A DNA stretch of 64,000 bases from Phoronis australis (taxonomy: Eukaryota; Phoronida; Phoronidae): assembly GCA_002633005.1 (NCBI GenBank), contig NMRA01000031.1:557411-621410 (forward strand). The letters run 5' to 3'. Shown piece after piece: positions 34,401 to 46,400 of this stretch (the first letter of the stretch is position 1; each line of letters begins with the position of its first letter). The notes below the pieces were generated by a model, which searched no databases, had not been told where the DNA came from, and saw nothing but the letters and a program-made list of their open reading frames with translations. Made by a program: the position numbers and the translations under genes.

Positions 34401-37400
34401 GTGTTCTTTTCCCATGAACAAAACTTTTTTCGCGCAAGTTGTATTCCTTTCTTATTCACCACAACTGAACACATTGCATGCCTCAACAATCATAGGTTTT
34501 TAGTAGCATTTTTTCAGCAACAATTCTATTGATGAGAAAAGAAAGTTGTTAGTGAGAATGCTCAAGTGGTGCGTGAGGGAGGAAGGCTGGATAGTGAATA
34601 TCGGGCTCTGGCTCTAGCAACACTGAACATGCCAAGCACAATAATCTTGCATAATACCTTTCTCAGCTGCAATAAACAAGCGACAAAAATGAATGCAGTT
34701 TATTCACCTATTTATCAGTCATCAACCAATCACAAAGAAATCACAAAGAAATGAATACTTTGCAGCAAAACCGGAAATCTTTACACAACACACACCACCA
34801 AAAACCAGTATGTACTCACTACAAACAACTCAAAGAAATCATACAGAAATGACTAATATTTTACAGCAAAAATTGAAACCTTCATAAAACACACGCCACC
34901 AATGAAGCTCACTTATTATTTTGTAATTAATTCCTGAAACGTAACAGGTATCGTAAACATTCACTTAGTTTCTCTCTTCTGCTTATTTGGCATTACATCA
35001 ACACGATCAACGACATTTGAAACAGTTCCCACACTGTGGAAGCAACAAGTAGCATTTAATGTCCTCGACTGAAAGTCATATTATGCAGAGCTATTTCAAA
35101 AAAGCTTTCTGACTATCTTAAAAAGTTTTTTAATCTGGGCAGTTACAAGTTTAAGGGTAGATTTTCTGTCGCTAACTTATTAAAAGAGCTAGAAACCTAC
35201 TTTGCATCACAAATTTGATGAAGCCAACTTATCATGAAAAATCAAATTAGTCTCAAATTATAGTTATTTAATCAAATTTGAGGTGATGTCAGGGCACCTG
35301 AAGAATGGACAGTTCGTTATTGTGCAAGACAAGTCCCTACAAGTGTCATGCATGTCATTGTATTCGCAGAGCTTGGTCTTATGGAATAACGAACAGCTTT
35401 TTGTAAACCCAGAAATCACTTCCAATCTCACTACGGAATAAGTTGATACCAATTTTATGTTCATGTTACAAATGATTTAAATCAAAAGTTTGTTTCTAAT
35501 TGGACAGAGTGTAGGTTTATAGAAAGTATTTATTATAATTTCATTTTGAAATTAGTTCATTCTGACTTTACCACGACACTGCATTACCATAAGTACTGTG
35601 CACCTAAAAGTGCTCACTAGATAAACTGACCTGAAATTCCTGTCATAAAGGTTGAGTGCAAGCAGTCTATCAATACCAATACTATGCTTTCTGGACACAA
35701 TTCCAATTATTCTAGTATATTTTTCATAACCAACATTTTAAAAAATTGAGACAATAAAGAATTTACTAGAGAGTTAAGACACTGAAAACACTAGGCTGAC
35801 TAATCTTATTAGAAAGAAAAGAGTATCAAAATTTTTTCTGAACACTTTTGGCGCACACTACAAGTTAATTAATAGGTACCTTGTAACTTGTCTTGGTCAA
35901 CATCGCGCAGCTGGGGAGGCTCCAACTTCTTGGAGGACAGGTTGTTCTCAAGCAGGGACTGCATGATGAAGTTGAGTGCCTTGGTTGTGTGCTGCATCTG
36001 TAATGAGGTCATGTCAGGTCATGTCAAAGGTTAATGGAGATGGGTCATATGATGAAAGTCCATTATATGACCATGTTAAGGAATAGGGGAAGACACACTC
36101 CCCCACCAAATTACACAACAAATAATTATTTCTACACTACTCCCAGGATATACTGAAATGAATGGTGTAATAAATTCAAGTGAACAAACCTGATTCTCCA
36201 GGTATGTGAGCCTCTCGTCTAATTTCGGAGATATTCCACTCTTTGGGCCATTCTCAGCAAAATCCTCGAAATCTCTGGTGAGCACATCAAGTCTAAAACA
36301 GGAGAAACAGACATTGAAAACCGACGAGTGTAACTTTAAGTACGAGAGGAAAACACTTAACAGCTTAGTTCCTCCTTTTATAATCTGCTCCTAATTGCTT
36401 TTCAGCCTCAAAACTAATGGGAAACTCGTAAAATGAGTAAGTGAGTATTGCTCAGATTTTTATCAATTAAATCTAAAGTAGACAATCAACTGCACCTAAG
36501 AGAATAAACTCTCATGCTCGATTGAAGTTGGGAGACAATAGTTGACAGATCAAGAGGCAGAAGTGTGTTCAAAGTCAAGAGGTTGACTCAGTGGTTACCA
36601 TGGAGACTGACCGAGTGTAAAGTCAATGTACACAGTTATACTGGAGAATGCCATCACCATCACAGAGTTTCAACTACCATCGATTTTAAAGTTTAACAAA
36701 CAAGGAACATGAACAGGGCATGTGGACGACAGAATACCTTTCCTTAGCAAAAGCCACCCTGTTTTCAGTGGTCTCCCCATCCAAGTACTGCGCCTTCCTA
36801 GTGTAATCTTCAGCCTTAGAACTCTCCCACAGAACAATCTGCTTGTCATCATTCTCATCTTCAAATCTCATCTCTACAACACCACAGCACCCATTACTTT
36901 TCCAAGTATTTCACATTAACACTGACTGGACGCATGAAAGTATAATTATAATTGTTTTCTGTTGTAAAGATTTATACTGACTCATTCACAGTTTATTCTA
37001 TCAGCACGGACTTGCTTTAAAGTAGAGCACGCTCAGCAAATAGACAAGTAAGTGGTTAAGTTATCCACGTCGGTTGTTTTTACACAACTACGCAATAAGA
37101 CAACATTGAATGTGCATTCAATCAAAGATTTTATGAAAAATAACCATAGAAGTAATTGTAATAACTCTTTAGTTTATCAATTATACTGAATTGAGTAAAG
37201 ACATTAATTAAAATGACCGTGAATATTATCTATCAGTCAAATTCAAGAGGAAAACATTCAAAGTTGAGTAATTAATGACATTAATTAAGATCAAATATAG
37301 ATACAGATACAGATACAGAGAAACACATCACTACACCTCAAACATAGTTCATACAACAATACTTTCACAACAGTATGTACAACATGCAGAGTCGAGGGCT

Positions 37401-40400
37401 ACAAAGAGAGAGGGAGAGAGAAAGAAAGGGGTATAGATGACTACAAGTGTGTTAAGCAACAAGACCAAGATAAGTTCCACACGTCATTAAGATTTAATCA
37501 GGATTCAGTTTCTTTCCTTCCAATTTTCTCATTTCCCATAATTCTCTAGCATCCAATCCTCAATCTCCCATAAGCATATTGTTCTGAGCATAAACCTGGT
37601 CTTTCATTTCCATTTTTCGTTTTTCAGATTTCACAATTTGTCCAACTAATCTACCAATAATCAGAAAACTGTATTTCCCACAAGCAAGTTTGTATTCTGT
37701 GCATAAACCTTGATGTGAGTCGGTTAATAAATACTAAGATATATGGTGAGAATGGGTGAAACTGAACACACAATTCAGCAGATTTATAGATACTCGCAAG
37801 TTTAAGAAAATTTGAACGTAAACTTTAACAAATGTACTTATCACTCACACGAAATCAACAAATTCTGCTAAAAACAGACAGAAATAATGGGAAAAGCCAA
37901 CAGAATCAACTCTCTCATATTCCAGAAACTGCCTCTTGGGGGGTACTCCAACTATTTACTGGCAGGGGAGTGCAGGTGAAGACTCAAGATACCTACCCTA
38001 TATCCAGTACACGAGATATCAATTTTGAACCATGGTCACCACCAAAACATAACCATTTAAAAATGAATCCTACTATTGTAGGAGAAAAATGGACGCTGAT
38101 AACATGCGACCTTTGACTCTCTTCAGCAGCACCCCCCATTCCATTTGTTAGTGAATAGGAGTATTCTCCAGGAAAGTCTCTGTTCACTTACTAAATCCCC
38201 AAAGTCTTTGCTCAGAGCAACGGTAAATGCAAGCTCGGCAAGCAAGGTATGCATGAGACAAAATGATAAAAGGGGGCGCTAGGGGTGGGTGCTCGTAGTA
38301 TTCTAGCACCAGGTGGTATCGCATGAAGTGCCAATGTTTGTCTGTCTCCTCCTGGATTCTGTCAAACGTGTAGCTGTGGAAGAAGAAGCAGTCAGTTTGT
38401 ACGACATCAAAAGCGGAAAGCGAGCTGCCCGAGAAGGACTGAGTGCAAGGAAGCTGACATGAGGTCACTGAGTACAGTGACCTAAGAGGTTCCAGGCTGG
38501 ATTGAGCTGGACTGAGCCGGCATCAGATGGAATGATCTGTCATGTGCTTGAGTTAGTAGGAGCTGGATTTAACCACACAGGACAAAAATGCATTAGTTTG
38601 AGGAATAAAGAGTGAAGTTTATTGGAATAACATCCACTGAGCTCAATGACATCAGCTGCTCAGGAGTGAGCAGACGTGAGCTGACATGAGCTTCAACAAA
38701 CATCGTGACATTAGCCGGATTCAAGTGATGGTGATTACATAGGATCAAGCAGAGAGTGCTAGCTGGTAAAGAAAGGCAGCTGAGAGTTAAGACAGACCAA
38801 AATCTCTTTTGCAGGCATTCACACGAGAGGCAATTATGCTATTTGTAGCCAAACTTCCAGATAAAAGTCAACACACCAAATAAACTATTCATCAAAGGTG
38901 TAAAAGCATTTTGATACAGGATAAAACGTATTTATGCCTTACAAACTGTTTTTGGTCTGGTTTACACACAGAATAGGAAGAGTGGAGTAGGCATGATGAT
39001 TTGATAAGAAATACTACTTAGACTATAGACAATGGGTTACTGAAAGACAGGCGACTTACTGAAACCCCCGATGGCTGGGGGTAGCCGTTTGCACTTGCGG
39101 ATGCACCAGCGGATTAGCAAATACAGGTGCGAGATAACGATAACAGGGGGCACTAGGGGAGGTTGCTCATAGTATTCGCGCACCAGGTGGTAGTACTGGA
39201 ACTTCCAGTAGCGATCAGTGTTCTCGTGAATTTCATTGAATGTGTAACTGTAAGAATACAGGCCAGGAAACTTGGGTTAGAAAAGGGGGAGTAAGGATCA
39301 GTTTGCCTCAAATTGGCTGAATGTCAGTGACACACACACACACACAGTGTCCGGAGACAATGGATCTATAGTGGCTCCAGACAATACCTGGAAAAAATCA
39401 TTGACTACAGGGTCCCATTTCATGAAAAGTCAGAAATTTGGTCTTACGTTACCGAATAAAGGATAGCCATTAACTATTAGCACACACACACATAGCCTAG
39501 AATCAATGTGTATATCCTCAGACTTTCCTTTTTGTTTGTATTTTTGCTCAAGTGAAATTTAGACTATAAATTTCTGACTTAAGCATCAAATCACTTTTTA
39601 TGGAACAAAGCGACTGCCGGAACTGCACTTCAACTGGGGATAAAAGCTGTGACAACATACAGGTGATTGGACCTAGTTGGCAGTGATAATTAACAGGGCC
39701 CAAATAGGTTAATTTCCCAATGATTACACATCAGATACTTAAAGATTGGAAAGGAAATAGCAGTTCATGTGTTTGCAGCACAAGCTCAGTCCATACAGCC
39801 CGTGTGTATGCAAGCAGCTTTTTACCACAATCAAAGCAAAATTCCATGCAGCACATAAAAGGCCCATATGCCAAAGTCTGAGATAATTAACATCTTCCAA
39901 GTAAGGCAAACCTTCCTCAGTTTTGGAAAAACAACAACCCATATAACGCATTTTCCAATTTCAAAGGCTGACACGAGTACAATTCACCAATCAATAAAAA
40001 TGTCAAACAAGCAACAATGACGGTGCGCACTGACAGACGACAAAGGGCTGCCAATCACCCGTTGAAAAACAGCATGCATCAGTCCAAAAATATTCATGAA
40101 CTGTGCTGTTGACCTTATTGTCAAACACTTTGACAGCACTTTGGTAAGCCATATTGCATTCTGATAACTATAGGAAGTCTTCATAACATCCATGTGGTGC
40201 TAAACAGAATTCGACTGACACAGCATACAGGCCTTAACAACAAAATTAAGCAGTGTGTAGCGAAAGTCAAATAATTCCACAGCTATCGTTTCTTCGGCCT
40301 CCTTCTGACCCGGAAGAAAGTACGAATAACAGGTCAGTTGTAAACTAGAGACTTGTATTTTTCCCACAGCGAATGCTGTTGGCATTGGAGAATGACAACA

Positions 40401-43400
40401 ACAAACAGACAAGCTAAGACTACACACAATAGAAAACTTGATTCAGGAGAATATCATCAAGAAAAACAAAATAGGCCATTGCCAAGATCAGGCCCAAGAG
40501 ATATTTGCCTGGACTATTCCGGTAACGTTATAAATAATCGTAAAGAAGACCAGGCCAGCAGTCCCTTTGCTACCCTGGCATTTTCATGACTATGAGACCT
40601 TGAGCACTGTCTGATAAACTGTCAACTGAATAGAAACAGTAGTTCTGTGCTTGCCGGTCTCTCTCCAGTCATAATTAAATGAATGTGTTAAAGTGATAAC
40701 TGCATGTGGACAGTGAACTCGTAATGATTCATCTTTGGACTAGTCTTGACTATGATCAGGCTATAAAAGAAGTTCCAGCTAAAAGAGTACGATGACAGAA
40801 AATAGCAAAGACGACTGTGAACGCATTATTGAGCATCAAGTATTAATACGAAATATTTTCAAAATTCTAAAAAATTAATGTAGAATAGTGCGTCGTCACA
40901 TTTGACCAGTGAGCTGAGTAATGGTCCACAGTCTGAGACCAGCCTGCTGGACAAGCCACATACAAAGTAAGTCACTGAGCCATGGGGGACAGACTTACTG
41001 AATCCAGCCACATGTGGCTTGCCCTTACACCTCCGTATCGCGGTATTCACGACAAGGAAGCTAAGGTAGAAGACGTTGAAAGGGGGCGCTAGTGGTGAGA
41101 ACTCGAAGTATTCGAGCACTAAAAAGTACATCTGGTACTTCCAGAACTGGTGTGACTTCTCCTGAATTTTGTTGAACGTGTTACTGAAACATCAGGAGCT
41201 TGTGAAACACAGATACATAGAGACAAGCTAAAGAAAGCAGTTTCACCATCATAGTTTTCACTCTTCTCATTAAACAGTGTTATTTTCAAGGACATTTTGA
41301 AGACGGTCCAACCTACATATTACAAAAGCTTAGTTTTCATTAATTGTACTTAATATTTCCCAAGTAAACAAACATGGTCCAAGCAATCTTAAGAAACAAT
41401 TATTAATAAAGAAGCAACAGAAAATCTTGTTGCACAATCAAAGCATGTGATGAGAATCGAGGACTTTTCAGGACTAGTGGTAAATTCATTGCAGGTCAGT
41501 AGATTCAAGGACTTTTCAAGATCTCTTCAAGTGCAGCAGTCAAATTCATGGACTTTCCAAGGAAGGGGCAACCCCGAGGGTATCCAAGTTGCTACAAGCA
41601 TTTTGTCAAAGAGTGTTTTTCAGATGCATTTAATGTTAAACATAATTATATCAAGTCAAAACCAACATGATTAGTTTAGGGTTACGAATTCCCTTTTTAA
41701 CTTTTTGAAAAACAGACACAGCATGTAAGCAATGTTACAAATATGAAAACGACAAATATATCCAAATATTAAAAACCTTATTAAAGAATGTTTGCTAAAT
41801 TGAACAAAAACATCTCCAGGAGTCTGGTCACAGTACACAGACCAAGTAATTATTAAATTCTGTGTATAGATTAGTATGGGCAAAATAGTACCACGTATAC
41901 TTAACTAGATATTACTTAGCTGTTCACTACAACTGTCTAAGATGACAACAGATGACTGACTAACAGTGATCATACCTGAACATGGCAATCAACAGGTTGA
42001 ACATGAGAACATTTGTGAAGAGAATGTAGACACCAAGTAGAATGGGTGGCAGGTCCACGTTGGCAGGGCAACGGGTCATGGTACCGTTAAGGTACAGCGC
42101 CTCATCATTGGTACACTGGCTAGTCACTGAAATAATTTAAATAAAGTACACGTCAGAGTGAAACCCACCTAACCAATGGCGAGTGATGGTTCTCATTTCG
42201 GTCATTATCAGTGTATTGCGAGATTAGACCACGACTAGCTTGCACCAATGGTCCTTGCGATTGCCAGATGGCATTATTGCTGTTGTGAGTAGTCTAAAGA
42301 ATTAAATTTAGTTTCATTTAATTAACGCTATGTACATTACAGAGTATATGGCAGCTAGTTTTATCGACATAGTACATATCAGGGTAATGAAGGCAGATTG
42401 CCTTATAATCCACACAGACACAAATACTTGACTGCATTAAAAAACCCTTTTCTAGTGATTACTCAGAGCTAATTGAACGTATAATATTGGAAATGCAGTC
42501 AGCTTTGTTTAGACTTTCGTGTAATTTTCACAGACAATTTGAAAAGCAGGGAACTTTAAGTCATGCAGAACCTTATCAACAAGTTCATTCAGCCAAAAGT
42601 ATTGATTTTAATTCACTAAATTAAAGCAAACAGATTCAGAAAGTGGAATTTTTTACTGGTATACCAATCTGCCATATTTTTTAGTAAAACTTTAATTAAT
42701 AGCAAACAGCTACAAAACAACGACATTAACAGCAAGTGACCAAATTTTGATATAATTATTCAAGGTGAAGATTCCGAAATGCTGTTGCACTTTTCTAAAT
42801 TATTTTTTCATTGTTTTAAGTAACTTTGATTTTTTTCATAAAAATCATGAGAACCAAGTTTTATAGCCCTCAAACAAATTTAATTTTAAGATACATTTTA
42901 AAAACAATTCCCAACAGGATTTTAGAGAGCAGTGCACAACAGATTTTTCCAGGGTCCTGTAAAATCTTAAAGATTTACTCACATTGTGCACAAGCATTTT
43001 TCAGCAAAATGTAACCTACTAACTTCAAGTTAAAGTGAGATTATGTCAATCAAGTCGGTACACGGTGTGACAACTATGAGTGACTGAAGAATGATATGTG
43101 TCACTCACTCTCCAGTTCCTCCAGGAAAAGCTCGCCAAACATTTGAAAGTATGCCTTCCTAAGGACACCAGTGACGAGTGCAAAATCCAGTGGAGAGTTG
43201 GGGTATATGATGGCCTGTACGGCCACGCCATAGGCGGTCACAAACACCATGAGAATGATGATAAAGGAGAACAAGTCTACCATCTGAAACAAATAAGGAC
43301 ATTACATAATCTTAGGCCAATCATTCGTTTGCCGTACTGTCCTTCACCCTTTGAGATGGACACTATGGATGCATGTGTCAGCTAAAGTTATATTGCGTAC

Positions 43401-46400
43401 TTCTTAGCTAGCATGACTACTACCTTGGCACACCCCATGACAGAATTGACCTTCATCACTACAACAGTGTTGCCTATTTTTCATATAATGGCAAGTCTAG
43501 TGTTTATGAGCTTAACTACTAAGACATCTTTTAGTAACAAGAACGAATCACACAGGTGAAATGTATTGGCCCAATATGAGGGTCGAGCAATTAATATATT
43601 ATAATAACCAATACTGCTACACATAGTTTGCTACGAGGTACCAACAATGAAAAATAAAAGAGTTCTGGTTGGGTATACCGTATTTCAAATCATTCACAGT
43701 CTGGTACAAAGCTGCACCTCCATTTTGATTGATATGAATTTGTATCCGGCTGATGACAAATGATCATCAGTCATGCATTATTCATTGGAAACCTGTTTTG
43801 ATCATTTATCAATACTCAGTGACAAAAAATCATCACAATTATCACGATTGACGATAAACCTTGCTTGAATAACTATATCAATCAATATAAATTTTCATCA
43901 ATCATTCATATCATATATTATTCAATAAAATTTATACAAAGGCTGACACAAATTCATATAAAAAATTCTTAAGATAAATAATGATGAACCAAAATTTCCT
44001 GCGTATACCATGCAGTACGGACTACGCACCATTCTGCCAATCATCACCAGCTTAGGTCCCAAATTTTTGCTGACTGAGAAAATGCGAAGAATCCTGAAGA
44101 AGAATGTCATAAAATCCAGAGATAGGATGATTCTGGAGGCCTCTTGACAATCTAAGCAGACGTTGGGTGGGATCAGTCGCAGAATGTATCCAATCAGGAA
44201 CATCGTTATTGTGATGACGTCCAAAATGTTCCACGGGTCCACGATGTAACGAACGATCTTTTGTCGAAAATCACTGGATTCGACCGTGAACAACTGCAAC
44301 AGATGAGTAGATTGACCTTAATGAATCGGACAGGCGATGTGACTCACATACACTAAGCGTGTCAAAAAGAAACGACAATTTCTTAAGTTATCAAAATGAC
44401 CATTGGTCCAATGTTGGTCCATAGCTTTGCCAGTTTCAAATTACAACAACGCAGACCATACTAAAGACTTCCTGGTATTTATAAACAATATTCTAAGTAA
44501 CATACAGCGAAACTATCATTTTATGTACTCCAACTGTTGCACGATTATACTGCAGACACAAACTGACATTAACTGAGTATGTTTAATAATTTCTCTAATG
44601 TAATTTTCTTTTTAATTGATCTAGCTTAAAGTTGAAGTTTTTGTCCAGTGTATATTGTAAAAATTTCCCAATATTTCTAAAGCTCTCAGTTGTAACAATG
44701 AACTATGTGACCCAGAAGAAATTAATTCAGTCGGACAAACTGGTGGCAGTCACTTTATTCGTCCTACATTTAGGAATAAACTCACACTTTTCCATTTAGA
44801 AAGTAGATTGTTCAGAGTTTCCGACGATGGAAAACTTGTGCGGAAAGCTGATGGTCTGCTACCCATAATACTCACCTGCCTGAGTTCTTCTGCAAACAAT
44901 GTAAACACCCATCCAATCAAGATAAACTCCCAGAAACTGATGGTCTCTCTAAAGTCCGTCAGCAGGATGCCAGCAAACAGTAACAGGAAGAGTATGTAGG
45001 AGATCTTCAATAAACAAACATTTTGTTGTTAGTACTTGACTAGAAGGACATGCAGTACAAACTAAAAGTATTCAGACAAAATGGCCTCAAATTATCCATC
45101 ATGACTGACAGTTGAGCAGCAGCCAAATTTATGACCAGGACAGCAGGAAAGTAATCTTCTCAAACAACCACAAATGATCGGGAATGAACCGGAAAGTTAG
45201 CAAAGTGCTGAAGCTATTCTGCAATTAAAATTCTGACCCTAATAGTTATCACCAGTAAGCTGAACACTGCAACTGACAGCATTACGTCACTTTCACAGCA
45301 TTCAATCTGGTGAGAGCATGGACCAGGATGAATAAAGGATTTAAAACTCTTTTTTCCACTTACACAGTTGTGTATGAAAGTAATGACAGGAGCGTTGTAG
45401 AAGAAGGCGATCCTTTGGTACCACGTAAGTCTCTTGCCACTGTTGGTGATGTCCACACCGTGGTTCATGCCACTATACACTGTGTCCTGACGGTGCACCT
45501 TCTTAGGATTAACAGAGCTGTTGGAAGGGACACGAGAAATGGACGTCATCTCAACTGCATCGCCATTGGTCGTTATACGTCCTGTCTTGATCTGCGTAAA
45601 GAGCGGAAGTGATGCATTGTTCACATATGAACAAGACTACTTTATACTCTGGACTAGCCATATACTAATCAAAAGTAATTATTACTGTAACAATACAGCA
45701 TTACTAGTTATCTACCTGTGAAATGGAGCTGACATACCAAAGCTAGGTGCTTAAGTCTGACTCGAATTGAAGTTATTAAGCGGTTCCATCAGTCATAAAA
45801 TTTTGCTCGCACTTTCTTTAAGACATGAGACTGCCTCCTAGCAAAGGCCATTCTCATGAAACAACATTTGCAAAGTGTCACTATGAACCATTGTGCAGAC
45901 TCAACAAGGCTTTATTAAGGGTGATACCTGGTTGAAAACATCAGGGAACAACTGCAGAGCCTAACGTACAGGTGAGTGTACAAAGACAATGAATCTAGAA
46001 ATTCCCAATTCATAAGTTAAAAGCTACTGGCACGCCATAGACAGTTTCAGTTGGAAGCTCAAATCTTCTGTTTGCTGTTGTCAAAGGCCTAACTAACTGA
46101 CTGTAATTGGAGCAATTGTCCTAGTGTGCGGCTTTAAATAACAGCAGTGAAAGGATGCCACAAGGTCAAATCTTGGTTAAAAACCCATTTCTGCGCATAT
46201 AAAATAGACTACATGCAGACAAAAGTAGATAAAATGATCAATTTTAAGAGATCAAAATGATATCTTAGACAAGAGTTTTAGTTTCATTGAAAACAAAAAC
46301 AGACTACAAGTCAAGAGGACAATTAGGAGACAGCAACTATAAGTCATTACTATGCTACCAACTGTAAACAGAAATAGATAACAGACCTAAAACAACAAGG

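Noticed and set aside
44052-44234. Alternative minus-strand frame within exon 18
   Set aside because: Out-of-frame shadow of the S3-S4 coding exon.
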